Assembly (NCBI RefSeq): GCF_023073415.1
Contig: NZ_JADPJL010000023.1
Location: 62,001 to 126,000, forward strand
Direction: 5' to 3'
Source: Bradyrhizobium sp. 190
GTDB taxonomy: Bacteria > Pseudomonadota > Alphaproteobacteria > Rhizobiales > Xanthobacteraceae
DNA length: 64,000 nt
The stretch's first letter is position 1; each line of letters starts with the position of its first letter. Below, one piece after another: positions 43,748-53,049 of the stretch. Under the pieces are notes generated by a model. The model was not told where the DNA came from. It made no database searches and worked only from the letters and a program-made list of their open reading frames with translations. The translations under genes and the position numbers were made by a program.

Positions 43748-46330
43748 TCACACGATCAGATCATGCGGCGCGCGGTTAGTGACATCGTTGCCCGGCTGGT
43801 CCCAAACGAAAGTCTCGGGCCATTGTGCAGACAGCTCGATCGTTTGGGCTGCCTCTGAAATCGCTGGCGGTGCACTGGTTGCTGCAGCGTTCTCGGCGGA
43901 ATTGATCGACGCCGGGATGTCCTCTGCAAGGTCCGAAGTCTTGAGGTCGGACATCTTGTCCTTGAAGTGGAACGTGTCGTCGGCGCCGTTGATGGTGATT
44001 GTCACCACCTGTGCGGTGCCGTCGATGGTGGTCACCTCAAAGCAGTCGGTCAGCGTGTCGCAGTCGTTGAGCGCCTGCACTTCGCAATTGGCGTTGTCGA
44101 GCTTGTAGGTCCAGACGCCATCTTTCGTCATGGTGAAGCTGCCATAGCCGCCGTCGCTGGCTGTCGGGCAGTTGACCGCCGTGAACGTATTGGGCGTGTT
44201 GTCGACGTCGGTATCGGTGAGCGTGCCGGTCGCGATCGGCGTACCGTATGTGCAAGCGCCAGCTTCGGTTACCGAGCCGGTCGTGGCGCCGCTAATAACG
44301 GCGGCATCGTTGGTGCCGTTGATGGTGATCTTCACCTCCTGCGGAGTGCCGTCGATGGTGGTCACCGTAAAGCAATCGGTCAGCTTGTCGCAGGCATTGA
44401 GAGCCTGCACTTTGGAGTTGGTGTCATCGAGCGTGTAGGTCCAGACGCCATCCGTCGTCATGGTGAAGGTGCCATAGCCGCCCGTGCTCGGCTTCGGCGA
44501 GTCGACCGCCGTAAAGGTGTTGGGAGTGTTGTCAACGTCAGTATCGGTGAGCGCGCCGGTCGCGGTTGGCTTACAAGATGCGGAATTGGCCGCGCCGCCA
44601 GCCTCGATGACCGAGCCGTCCTTGGTTCCGCAAATGATGGCAGCGTCGTTGGTGCCATTGATGGTAACCGTCACCAGCTGCGCGGTGCCGTCCAGGGAGG
44701 TCACCTTGAAAGTGTCGGTCAGCGTGTCGCCGACATTGAGCGCCTGCACCGTGCAATTGCTGTCGTCGAGCTTGTAGATCCACGCGCCGTCCGCCGTCAT
44801 CGTGAAGGTGCCAATGCCGGCATCGCTGGTCGTCGGGCAATCGACTGCCGTAAAACCGGGCGCGTTGTCGACGTCGGTAGCGGTGAGCGTGCCGGCCGCG
44901 GTCGGCGAGTCGTACTTGGTGCCGCCGTCCTCGGTCACGGAACCGGTTATGGCGCCGGAAATGATCGCTGCGTCGTTGGCGCCGTTGATGGTGACTGTCA
45001 CCACCTGGGAGGTGCCGTCGATCGTGGTCACCGTGAAGGAGTCGGTCAGCTTGTCGCCGACATTGAGTGCCTGCACCCCGCTGTTGGCATCGTTGACCGC
45101 GTAGGTCCATACGCCGGCCGCCGTCATCGTGAAGGTGCCGAAGCCGCCCGCGCTCGCGGCCGGTGTGCCAACCGCCGCGAAGGTGTTGGGCGCGTCATCG
45201 ACGTCGGTGCTGGTGAGCTTCCCGGTGGCGCTCAGCGTGCCCAGTGTGCCCAGCGCGGTATTGGCGACGCTGCTGGCTTCGATCGCCGTGCCATTGGTGG
45301 CGCCGGAGATGATGGCCGCGTCGTTGGTGCCGTTGATGGCGATCGTAAAGGGTTGTCTGGCCGAAAGCGTCCCATCGGATACGGTGATCATGAAATCGGT
45401 GATGGTCGGCTCAACAAGCGCATTGATCGCGTCATTGTCCGGAACGAACGTATAGTCGCCGGTCCTGCTATCGACGTAAAGCGTGCCGTAGGGACCAGCC
45501 TTTGACACATCGTAGGTTACGCCCTCGATGACAGTGCTGCCGACGATTCCTCCGCTGACGCCGAAGGTCAGTGCAGCGCTACTGTTGGGACTGCTGGCAA
45601 GGAAAGTGCCGCTTGTCGCAGTGAAGAGGTCGAAGACCGTGGTGTCGATTTCAGTCGGCCCAACTATCGCATTCAGCGTCGGCGGCGTTGGCGGTGGAGG
45701 CGGTATTTTCCCGACAACCATCTCCTCGACTGATGCGAGGATTACCGCGGGCAAGGCAGGCAAATCCTGCTCGGGGGCAGAATCATCGCTCTGGATGAAA
45801 TTGATCGGTTGCACCGGTAGCTGATCGAGGGCAGGAGGCGTGCTCGATCCCGTCGACCCCAATCCTTTTTCGAAGATGGCGAGTGTTTCCTGCTGGGCCG
45901 CCTGCAATTCGGCCATTCGCGCCGCGGAGTTTGTGCTCTGACTGACGCTGACCGAGGACCCCTGCGACCGCAGGATGATGGTCTGCCCAGGATCCTCAAC
46001 GAGGAAGTGTCGAGGGACCAACTCCTTGGTGATCAGCTCGAATGTTCCGTGTTCGAGGTCCTTGTATGCGATGTTGCCGTCGTCCAGGATCGCGACATCA
46101 GGATCGGCGGCCTGGGCCTGCTTCCCAAGCGCGAAGGCGAGTGCCGTGAGCCACAGCATGCCGAACCTGCCGGCATAAGGCCGGCTTCGAGAGCCACCGG
46201 TCGCGTCTTGAGCGGCAGCGCAGGTCGCGCGCCCGAACCCGGCCGCGGTCTGAACGTTGCCGATGCGGGGAGACGGGGCCACAGCGGCCTTACGTTCGTC
46301 CCCAGTCTCGGCATGGGACCCGACGAGCAT
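43748..46330 (-). CDS. VCBS-repeat surface/secreted protein
   Basis: An 860-residue exported or surface protein. A hydrophobic segment (MLWLTALAFALGKQAQA) sits about 50 residues from the chosen start; the true start may be nearer to it. A Gln/Ser-rich linker and a PPPPPTPP stretch lead to a cadherin-like module (about 230-345) and four tandem VCBS repeats of about 110 residues each (roughly 345-790), each with a NDAAIISG-like start, TDTDVDNTPNTFTAV, GTFTMTTDGVWTY and TVTTIDGT. Cysteines rise along the repeats (0, 2, 4, 5). No type I secretion gene is adjacent. Divergent from the FecR-type gene, 282 bp away. A role in adhesion is inferred from the repeats. Confidence 0.85.
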   Translation of the reverse strand: MLVGSHAETGDERKAAVAPSPRIGNVQTAAGFGRATCAAAQDATGGSRSRPYAGRFGMLWLTALAFALGKQAQAADPDVAILDDGNIAYKDLEHGTFELITKELVPRHFLVEDPGQTIILRSQGSSVSVSQSTNSAARMAELQAAQQETLAIFEKGLGSTGSSTPPALDQLPVQPINFIQSDDSAPEQDLPALPAVILASVEEMVVGKIPPPPPTPPTLNAIVGPTEIDTTVFDLFTATSGTFLASSPNSSAALTFGVSGGIVGSTVIEGVTYDVSKAGPYGTLYVDSRTGDYTFVPDNDAINALVEPTITDFMITVSDGTLSARQPFTIAINGTNDAAIISGATNGTAIEASSVANTALGTLGTLSATGKLTSTDVDDAPNTFAAVGTPAASAGGFGTFTMTAAGVWTYAVNDANSGVQALNVGDKLTDSFTVTTIDGTSQVVTVTINGANDAAIISGAITGSVTEDGGTKYDSPTAAGTLTATDVDNAPGFTAVDCPTTSDAGIGTFTMTADGAWIYKLDDSNCTVQALNVGDTLTDTFKVTSLDGTAQLVTVTINGTNDAAIICGTKDGSVIEAGGAANSASCKPTATGALTDTDVDNTPNTFTAVDSPKPSTGGYGTFTMTTDGVWTYTLDDTNSKVQALNACDKLTDCFTVTTIDGTPQEVKITINGTNDAAVISGATTGSVTEAGACTYGTPIATGTLTDTDVDNTPNTFTAVNCPTASDGGYGSFTMTKDGVWTYKLDNANCEVQALNDCDTLTDCFEVTTIDGTAQVVTITINGADDTFHFKDKMSDLKTSDLAEDIPASINSAENAAATSAPPAISEAAQTIELSAQWPETFVWDQPGNDVTNRAPHDLIV

Positions 46331-46612
46331 GGCGCTACCCCGTCTGCCACGTACCTCGTGCGATTTTTCATGGGTTGGCCCTGCCAAGCCCATGAGGTCA
46401 AAGAATCGCGATGCTGCCAGCCCAGGCGGCCAGCAGCCGAGAGTTCCTGCCTCAAGTTAGCCAATCCACGGGCGTTAGGCTTTAGGCTCAAAAGGAGTAA
46501 TCCTTTCGAGGCGAACGCCAGATGATGCCTTCCCCGGACATCGGGTCTAATGTCGCGCTCAAAGAGCCCCTCAGCGCTCTCCCGGACAAGATCTTCTCAG
46601 GAAGGGGGGATC

Positions 46613-47260
46613 ATGTGCACGCATGCCATTGCCGCATTGATGACAGGCGTCGTTCTGACGACAGCCGGTTTTTTCGTCGCGCCGGCCCACGCGCAAGTCA
46701 GGCCCGCCGTTCAGGATGTCGTGTCAAAACCAATTGGAAAAGTCGTTGTCGCCACGGGCTCGGTCACGATTGAGCGTGCGAATGCGGTGGTCGTTCAGGC
46801 GAGCACCTCAGGTCAAGCTGGTCAGGCGAACGTAGGCGATCTCGTCTATCAGGGCGATATCGTTGCAACCGGCGCCGACGGCCGGGTCGGCATTAACTTC
46901 ACCGATGGCAGCTCCTTCAATCTGTCGAACAACGCGCGCATGGCTTTGGACGAGTTCGTGTACGATCCAAAGAGTGCGTCCAACTCGACCTTGTTCAGTC
47001 TGAGCAAGGGCACTTTCACTTTTGTCGCGGGCCAAGTCGCGAAGACCGGGGGTATGAAGGTCGATACCCCAGTTGCGACCATGGGCATTCGAGGCACGAC
47101 ACCACGCGTCGAAATTTCAGATGACGGGACAGTCAGATTTTCGACGCTCATTGAAGAAGGTAAGAGCAGGGGCCCGCGAAAGCCCGGAGCACCAGCGATA
47201 CAGCAACCCGAGCAAAAGCCCTATCCAAAATCAAATCTGAACATCTGTCGCGGATGCTAG
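46613..47260 (+). CDS. FecR-domain exported protein
   Basis: A 215-residue exported protein with a FecR domain. Signal peptide MCTHAIAALMTGVVLTTAGF ending APAHAQ. The FecR fold covers about 45-175: VVVATGSVTIERANA, VGDLVYQGDIVATGADGRVG and NFTDGSSFNLSNNARMALDE, followed by VDTPVATMGIRGTT, a typical feature of FecR-type secreted (not sigma-regulatory) proteins. It lacks an N-terminal cytoplasmic anti-sigma part. The strong ribosome site AAGGGGGGATC precedes ATG 46613. It is divergent from the VCBS gene and followed by the TPR gene, a context often seen for adhesin loci. Confidence 0.85.
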   Translation: MCTHAIAALMTGVVLTTAGFFVAPAHAQVRPAVQDVVSKPIGKVVVATGSVTIERANAVVVQASTSGQAGQANVGDLVYQGDIVATGADGRVGINFTDGSSFNLSNNARMALDEFVYDPKSASNSTLFSLSKGTFTFVAGQVAKTGGMKVDTPVATMGIRGTTPRVEISDDGTVRFSTLIEEGKSRGPRKPGAPAIQQPEQKPYPKSNLNICRGC

Positions 47261-47356
47261 CTCCGTTCGCGGTGCGGGAGGCTCGTCAGCCAACCATGTC
47301 CGGGATTTCAAATCGGCGGTCGCCCCTTCGCCAGCGTCGGGAACGGAGAGCCTGAC

Positions 47357-48226
47357 ATGAAATGCAGTGCGAGCCGGCGCGTCATTCAGCGGCTCGCGCC
47401 TGCTTTTGCCTTGGTGCTGTTGGGGTCGCTGGCTGCCGCGCAGAGTCCCAAGAAGAGCGACTATCTCGAGAACATCACGTTGTGCAACGGTTCGGATCGC
47501 ACGTCGTTTGCAGTCCGAATCAATGGTTGCACAGCGTTCATCGATTCCGGTCAGGGTACGCCGAGGGCGCGCGCGATTGCCTATAACAATCGCGGCAATG
47601 CCAATACGGCAAAGGGAGACATTGATCGCGCTCTCCTGGATTTCGATCAATCGATCAAGCTCGATCCGACTTTCGCAAAGGCCTTCAACAACCGCGGCGC
47701 GGCCTACTTGAGGAAAGGCGAATACGACCTCGCCCTCAAAGCTCTGGACGAAGCGATCAAGCTCAACCCGAACTACGGCAGAGCTTTCGTCAACCGGGCC
47801 GGAGTCTACCTGAAAAAGAACGAGTACGATCGCGCCGCGCGGGACTATGACGAGGCCATTCGCCTTGAGCCCAATCTGGAAGCTGCATTGAGCGGCCGCT
47901 GCTGGACCCGGGCCATCCTCGGCTCGCTGCAGGCGGCGCTTGAAGACTGCAGCAAGGTGCTTCAGTCGTGGCCCAACGACGCCGCCACGCATGACTCGCG
48001 TGGACTGATCCACCTGAAGATGGGACGGGCTGACGCGGCGATCGATGATTTCAGTTCCGCGCTGCGTGTCGATCCGAAGCTGGCGAGTGCGCTCTATGGG
48101 CGCGGACTCGCCAGGCTCAAGAACGGCGACAAGGCTGGCGGCGATGCCGATATTTCCGCGGCAAAGACCATCAAGGCCGGAATCGATGACGACTTCATGC
48201 GCTACGGCGTGCGCGGCAGCAACTAG
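47357..48226 (+). CDS. TPR-repeat exported protein
   Basis: A 289-residue exported protein with signal peptide (APAFALVLLGSLAAAQ) and about six TPR units (roughly 75-275): AYNNRGNANTAKGDIDRALL, AFNNRGAAYLRKGEYDLALK, AFVNRAGVYLKKNEYDRAAR and a final ALYGRGLARLKNGDKAGGDA. The N-terminal region has two cysteines (LCNGSD and NGCTAF). It follows the FecR gene by 96 bp on the same strand and may work with it in assembling or retaining the VCBS protein; that is context inference. Confidence 0.88.
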   Translation: MKCSASRRVIQRLAPAFALVLLGSLAAAQSPKKSDYLENITLCNGSDRTSFAVRINGCTAFIDSGQGTPRARAIAYNNRGNANTAKGDIDRALLDFDQSIKLDPTFAKAFNNRGAAYLRKGEYDLALKALDEAIKLNPNYGRAFVNRAGVYLKKNEYDRAARDYDEAIRLEPNLEAALSGRCWTRAILGSLQAALEDCSKVLQSWPNDAATHDSRGLIHLKMGRADAAIDDFSSALRVDPKLASALYGRGLARLKNGDKAGGDADISAAKTIKAGIDDDFMRYGVRGSN

Positions 48227-48287
48227 TCAGCGAGCTTGGCGCGGCGAACCCGTCATGAAACGATGCCGCCGCGCCTGAGCTGCCAGG

Positions 48288-49268
48288 CTAGTCCAGCTTC
48301 ACATTCGCCTCGGTGACCACCTTGCGCCAGCGCTCGACTTCCGAGGACACCATTTTCGCGAACGCGGGGCCTGTGACGTCGGGGACATCGGAGCCGTTAC
48401 GCTCCCAGGCCTCCTTGATGGCAGGCGTCTGCATGGCCTTCCGCAATTCCTTGACCATCTGCTCGACAATCGCCGGCGGCGTGTTCTTGGGTGCGAACAG
48501 GCCGTACCAGGTCGACACCTCATATCCCGCCAGGCCCGCTTCCGCGGCGGTCGGAAGATCGGGGAATGCCGGCACGCGCTTCGGCGCGGCGACGGCTAGC
48601 GCGCGCAACTGTCCGGCCCTGACGGGCCCTGCCGACGAGCCGAGCCCGTCGAAGACAACAGGCACGTGGCCGGCGATGAGATCCTGCATCGCGGGACCGG
48701 CCCCGCGATAGGGGACGTGCTGAATGTTGGTCTTGGTCAGGATCTTGAACAGTTCGCCCGCAAGATGATGCGTGGTGCCGGCGCCGGCGGAGCCGTAGTT
48801 CAATTTGCCCGGATTGGCTTTGGCGTAGGCGATGAACTCGGCGAGGGTCTTGGCGGCGACCTTGTCCGGATTGACGACCACCACCTGCGGCGGCCGCGCG
48901 ACCAGCGCCACCGCAATAAAGTCCTTCTCGAAATTGTAGTCGAGGTTGGGATAGAGCGAGGGGGCGATGGCGTGATGCGCCGCGCCCATGAAGAAGGTGT
49001 AGCCGTCCGGCGCGGCCTTTGACGCGAGCGATGCGCCAACGGTGCCGCCTGCGCCGGCGCGGTTTTCGATCAGCACGCGCTTACCCAGCTGCGTGTCGAG
49101 CTGGGCCGCCAGCGGGCGGGCAAAGGCATCGGTCCCGCCGCCGGCCGCGAACGGCACGATGAAGGTGATCGGCTTGTCCGGCCATGATTGGGCCTGGGCC
49201 TGGCTGGTTATGACGGAAATGCCCGCCATAAGTGTAAGCAGGGCGTACCGAACAACTCTTGACTTCAC
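48288..49268 (-). CDS. Bug/TctC-type periplasmic substrate-binding protein
   Basis: A 326-residue Bug-family binding protein. Signal peptide YALLTLMAGISVITSQAQAQ is followed by PITFIVPFAAGGGTDAFARP, GKRVLIENRAGAGGTVGASL, IQHVPYRGAGPAMQDLIAGH and the usual C-terminal pattern. GTG 49268 follows a strong GGAGGAAA. No transporter membrane genes adjoin it. It shares only family-level similarity with the protein at 42705-43697. Ligand unknown, probably a carboxylate. Confidence 0.9.
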   Translation of the reverse strand: MKSRVVRYALLTLMAGISVITSQAQAQSWPDKPITFIVPFAAGGGTDAFARPLAAQLDTQLGKRVLIENRAGAGGTVGASLASKAAPDGYTFFMGAAHHAIAPSLYPNLDYNFEKDFIAVALVARPPQVVVVNPDKVAAKTLAEFIAYAKANPGKLNYGSAGAGTTHHLAGELFKILTKTNIQHVPYRGAGPAMQDLIAGHVPVVFDGLGSSAGPVRAGQLRALAVAAPKRVPAFPDLPTAAEAGLAGYEVSTWYGLFAPKNTPPAIVEQMVKELRKAMQTPAIKEAWERNGSDVPDVTGPAFAKMVSSEVERWRKVVTEANVKLD

Positions 49269-49621
49269 GGCGTTTCCTCCGGGATTTTGCTGGGTTTGGG
49301 TCCGCGCGCTGGCGGAGCCTTCATCTTAATCGCCACATGATTTCCGGGTGATGGCTCGGAATGGACGGGGCGGCGAGCGCCTTCAGTGTATGCAAGATGC
49401 CACGTATGATCCACCAAAATGACCTTCCCAATAAGTCTAGGGCAACCGGGAAGTATGGTCGCTTCCGTGCGCATCCGCGCGGTCATCCAAACCTGCCCAA
49501 AGTGGCCAAATGGTGGATGAAGGTGGTCCGCCCCTGAAGCTTCCGACCCCCCAATCAAAGAACCCTTAGACACCGGTTGCAAGGATTAATATGCTCACCC
49601 TTGGGTGTGTGGGGGCCAGGT
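49269..49621. other. Divergent promoter region
   Basis: About 350 bases between the Bug-type gene and the S1C protease gene. No gene or clear regulatory repeat was seen. GGGGGCCAGG just before 49622 is the protease ribosome site. Confidence 0.45.
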
Positions 49622-50878
49622 ATGAAATACCGTGCTGTTGCGGTCGCTGTTCTGTTGGGTGCGATGTTTGCCGGTTCGAACGCGGAAGCGCGCGGGCCCT
49701 ACGGTTCGATCAACGTCGGAAACTGGAAGGGCGGCGCATACACCAACGACCAGACCGGATCCTTTTCGCACTGTGCCGCAGGCGCCCGATACGCCAGCGG
49801 CGTCTATTTTATGGTGACGATCGATGGCAACGGTGGGTGGGGCCTGGGATTCACTCATGATAATTGGACGCTGACGTCCGGGCAGGCCTTTCCGCTGACC
49901 CTGACATTCGACGGTCAGCAACCGTTCAACGTTCATGGTGTTCCGATTGGCGACAAGCTGGTTCGCGTTCCCATGCCGAGCAACTCCGCGCTCATCGCCC
50001 AGTTCCGAAGGGCGAAGGGCATGACGGCCTATACGCAAGGGCAGCTCTTCCAGTTCAGCCTCGATCAGACCGGACAGCTACTGCCCATTTTAGCGCATTG
50101 CGTGGCCAAGGTCAGGCAATCGGGCGTGGCCAGTGCCGGCGATTTCTCGGTACTTCCCGCCGCCAAGGCGGTCGCTGCGGCGGCGCCGGACTCTGCGCCG
50201 GCCAAGCCCGACAGACTGTTTGACCAGAAGGGCACCGGCTTCCTGGTGAGTGCGAATGGACATCTCGTGACCAATGCGCACGTGGTGCAGGGCTGCGTCG
50301 GCGACATCCAGGGCAATCCGTCCGGCGAGGCGCCCGCCAAACTGCGCCTGGTGTCCAGCGACGAGACCAACGATCTTGCCCTTTTGCAGGTCACCGGCTC
50401 GTTCAAGGACGTCGCCAAAATCAGGGACAAGGCGATCCAGTCCGGCGACAGCGTGGTGGCGATCGGCTATCCCTTCCATGGGCTGCTGACATCCGATTTC
50501 ACGGTGACGACCGGGATCGTGAGCTCGCTCAGCGGCATCCTGAACGACACGCGCTTTCTGCAGATCAGCGCGGCCATTCAGCCCGGCAACAGCGGCGGGC
50601 CGCTATTGGCCGCGAGCGGCGACGTGGTCGGCGTGGTCGCGGCCAAACTGAATGCCATCAAGTTCGTGAGGGCCACGGGCAACATTCCCGAGAACATCAA
50701 TTTCGCCATCAAGACCGGGGCGCTGCGGGACTTTCTCGATAACAGCGTGGTGCCGTATCAGATCTCCGACGCCAAGGACGAGTTGAAGACCGCCGACATC
50801 GCGCGCAATGCGCGGGCGTTCACGTTCCTGATTTCCTGCAAGGCCAAGGCGAAAGAAAAAGAGACCGCAAGGAATTAG
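49622..50878 (+). CDS. Trypsin-like (S1C) periplasmic serine protease
   Basis: A 418-residue exported protease. Signal peptide AVAVAVLLGAMFAGSNAEA is followed by a beta-rich N-terminal domain of unknown function (about 25-180; YGSINVGNWKGGAYTNDQTG) and a trypsin-like HtrA-type domain (about 200-390). Catalytic residues are in GHLVTNAHVVQGC (His), ETNDLALLQVTG (Asp) and IQPGNSGGPLLA (Ser). No PDZ domain follows, unlike DegP. The C-terminal tail is lysine-rich. It may act in envelope protein quality control. Start ATG 49622 is fixed by the signal peptide and GGGGGCCAGG. Confidence 0.88.
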   Translation: MKYRAVAVAVLLGAMFAGSNAEARGPYGSINVGNWKGGAYTNDQTGSFSHCAAGARYASGVYFMVTIDGNGGWGLGFTHDNWTLTSGQAFPLTLTFDGQQPFNVHGVPIGDKLVRVPMPSNSALIAQFRRAKGMTAYTQGQLFQFSLDQTGQLLPILAHCVAKVRQSGVASAGDFSVLPAAKAVAAAAPDSAPAKPDRLFDQKGTGFLVSANGHLVTNAHVVQGCVGDIQGNPSGEAPAKLRLVSSDETNDLALLQVTGSFKDVAKIRDKAIQSGDSVVAIGYPFHGLLTSDFTVTTGIVSSLSGILNDTRFLQISAAIQPGNSGGPLLAASGDVVGVVAAKLNAIKFVRATGNIPENINFAIKTGALRDFLDNSVVPYQISDAKDELKTADIARNARAFTFLISCKAKAKEKETARN

Positions 50879-50954
50879 GGGCAGAGGCCGTGCTGCCTGC
50901 TAGTTTAGACGCGGGCCCCGCCTGAAAGTGATAGGTTTTCGTCTTCTCCCACGA

Positions 50955-51133
50955 GTCGTCCCTGCGAACGTTTGCAGGGACTCATACCGCGTGATCCCAC
51001 GATGAGGCACGGCGGCTGACGCTTTGCGCCAATCAACCGGAACTGTAGGCTACTGAGACGAAGCCGTCTTTCCGCGTGCCCTTCACATCGGCCGCGGCGT
51101 ATGGGCCCCTGCGTCCGTGTTTGCAGGGGCGAC
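50955..51133. repeat. Inverted pair of GTCGTCCCTGCGAA-type palindromic repeats
   Basis: Copy one, 50955-50987, is GTCGTCCCTGCGAACGTTTG plus CAGGGACTCATAC. Copy two, 51099-51133, is its rough inverse (GTATGGGCCCCTGCGTCCGT, then TTTGCAGGGGCGAC). Each is itself palindromic. The same family appears as a pair at 60636-60755. These are REP/BIME-type intergenic repeats. Confidence 0.8.
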
Positions 51134-51156
51134 AGGTCACCTGGTCCATCCAACGT

Positions 51157-51465
51157 TTACCGCGAATTGCTGCCGCGGCTATGCGCGGCCTGGGCATTCC
51201 AGCTACTCCAGCTCACGCTGGCGAGGCTGCGCCGGTCCGTCGCAAGCGGCCGCCGGGTCTGTCGCTCATAGGCGGCGATGATGTGCTGCGACTGCCGGAT
51301 TTTCTGCTCGAGCTCGGCAATCGCTTTCTGCGTCTTGCCGGTCCTGCTCGCCTGAGTGGACACGCCCACCGTGAACCTCGCGGTCTCGATGTTCTTCAAG
51401 GTCTCGCGAAGCTTCTTGAGCTGGGCGCGGTGCCACGCAATGGCGCTGTCACTGTCTACCGGCAT
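51157..51465 (-). CDS. Hypothetical protein with coiled coil
   Basis: A 102-residue soluble protein (AWHRAQLKKLRETLKNIETA, then KAIAELEQKIRQSQHIIAAY) that is mostly helical and likely a coiled coil up to residue 70; the tail is Ser/Arg-rich. No family of known function. The gene is minus-strand between a repeat pair and small plus-strand genes. Confidence 0.65.
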   Translation of the reverse strand: MPVDSDSAIAWHRAQLKKLRETLKNIETARFTVGVSTQASRTGKTQKAIAELEQKIRQSQHIIAAYERQTRRPLATDRRSLASVSWSSWNAQAAHSRGSNSR

Positions 51466-51722
51466 GCAAACCCTCCTGATTCGTGGCCGAATCTAGCACG
51501 CATCGGGCAAGTTGGGCCAAGGGGAGGCGGCCGCTGGGTCATCGGGACCACCGGTTTCGAGCGGCGCGGTTTGGACGTTCCCGATTTCGACCCTTTTTTT
51601 GCCATCGAAGCGACCGCGGTCGAGCCTTCAAACAACAAACTTGCATGGCGAGCTGTGCTCAGCGCGGTCCCTCTCTTATCGTCCTGGCGGCAGAATGCCG
51701 GCCCGGCGCAATGGAGCGTGCG

Positions 51723-51920
51723 ATGAGCGAAGTTGAGTTCGATCGAATTGTCGATGCCGTGCGGAAGGAAATCGCGCTTGCACCGGCGTTGAATTCGTTG
51801 ACGGGGCTGCGGGCTTCCGACTGGCGACTGAAGGCCGCCGACGACAAGCCGACGTCCCAACGCCGCGCTCCCATGGCCAGGATTCGTCACGTAGGCGAGG
51901 GGCGGAAGCGATACCGGTAA
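51723..51920 (+). CDS. Small hypothetical protein
   Basis: A 65-residue protein starting SEVEFDRIVDAVRKEIALAP, basic at its C-terminus. ATG 51723 is chosen over ATG 51711; GGAGCG lies five bases upstream. Its sequence suggests a small DNA- or protein-binding helix bundle, unverified. It precedes the gene at 51939 by 18 bases and may share a transcript with it. Confidence 0.55.
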   Translation: MSEVEFDRIVDAVRKEIALAPALNSLTGLRASDWRLKAADDKPTSQRRAPMARIRHVGEGRKRYR

Positions 51921-51938
51921 AACGAGACAGGTGAGCTA

Positions 51939-52208
51939 ATGGAACGATCAGTGTTCGAAATCGTGAAGGCGCCGCTGGGTTGGTCGGTATTTGCCGACAA
52001 CGTCAAGATTGGCGGCGTCTACGATTCGCGAGGCGCCGCCCTCGAGGCCGCCGCACTGGCCGCATCCTATTCTATCAGCGACGGCGTCGGCGTTCAGATC
52101 AACGTGCCCGGCGCGGAGGAAGAACGGCCGCGATGGGCCGTCGCGTTTGATATTGCGAACTCCATCCTGCCAACGAGGAGTGGGCGGGAGCGAAGCGGCT
52201 CACGGTAA
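51939..52208 (+). CDS. Small hypothetical protein
   Basis: An 89-residue protein (FEIVKAPLGWSVFADNVKIG, GGVYDSRGAALEAAALAA). The pattern of an N-terminal beta hairpin followed by a helix of Ala-rich residues looks like the DUF2188-type small domains, but this is a weak resemblance. ACAGGTGAGC precedes ATG 51939. Eighteen bases after the preceding small gene. Confidence 0.6.
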   Translation: MERSVFEIVKAPLGWSVFADNVKIGGVYDSRGAALEAAALAASYSISDGVGVQINVPGAEEERPRWAVAFDIANSILPTRSGRERSGSR

Positions 52209-52372
52209 ATCCCGAGTGAAGGCAATCGCTCGACTTTGACGGATGGCCTCCACTCCCCAGGAGGACTTTCACGCTAGCCTGAACTTGTCCGCGCAGTCGC
52301 GAGCCTTGCGTGGATCGACACTGGCCGCCGTCGGTTTTCCGCCGGCGGTCTTTCATTTCACGCCCCACGCTT

Positions 52373-52948
52373 TCATTTTACATCGTCGAACGGCGACACC
52401 GCGGGGCTGCCGACGCGCATCCGCTTGATGCGGCGCACCGCCATCGGCGCGCCGTCGGACTGGTACTGCAGTTCGTACTTCTTGCCGTTCTTGTCGACAG
52501 CGGTGCAGGTGATGCTGGAAAGTTCGAGCGTCACGAAGTTGCCGACCTGCTTGCAGAGGCCGGCGGTCGATTCGACTGACGGCACCGGCAGGCCATCGGC
52601 CTTCGGCCTGTCCTTGGATTTCAGCAGCATCCGGTCGATCGGCAATTCGTACAGATTGGCCTCCGGCCTTCGCCCGTTGTCGCCGGAGAACGTGATGATG
52701 TGGCTGCCATCGTCGGGATCGTCGAGCGCCACGGTAAAATTCGCCCTGCCTTCCTCGGTCTGGTAGAACGCAACAGCCCGGCAGGCAAAATCCCGTCCTG
52801 CGACCTTGAGCGTGCGGCACTTGCCGGACATCATCGCGAAGATGACGGTATCGGGCTCTTGCCGCTGAAGTTCGTCCGAGGCGCCGGCCGGCATTGCAAT
52901 GAATATGATGGCAAGGGCGAAAGCCTGCCGGCAAAATTTCATGGTCAT
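52373..52948 (-). CDS. Exported hypothetical protein
   Basis: A 191-residue protein with signal peptide (QAFALAIIFIAMPAGASDEL) and four cysteines (GKCRTLK, DFACRAV, AGLCKQVG, ITCTAVD) that may form two disulfides. The mature part is beta-rich (GANFTVALDDPDDGSHIITF-type). ATG 52948 and ATG 52942 are alternatives two codons apart. No family with known function was identified. Confidence 0.7.
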   Translation of the reverse strand: MTMKFCRQAFALAIIFIAMPAGASDELQRQEPDTVIFAMMSGKCRTLKVAGRDFACRAVAFYQTEEGRANFTVALDDPDDGSHIITFSGDNGRRPEANLYELPIDRMLLKSKDRPKADGLPVPSVESTAGLCKQVGNFVTLELSSITCTAVDKNGKKYELQYQSDGAPMAVRRIKRMRVGSPAVSPFDDVK

Positions 52949-53049
52949 GCCCGGTTGATAGGACATGGCGCGCTGTGTGACCAGAGTCTCGCAGGGTTCC
53001 GGCAATAGCATAATGGCAAGGTAGCCCGGTGTTGCGATGCCGAACGCCG

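Noticed and set aside
43967..45505. 512-codon plus-strand frame
   Set aside because: Reverse-strand shadow of the VCBS repeats; the repetition is inherited from that gene and the product has no recognisable domain.
43748..46330. Long repeated DNA, considered as CRISPR
   Set aside because: Repeats are about 330 bases, coding, and divergent; they are VCBS protein repeats.
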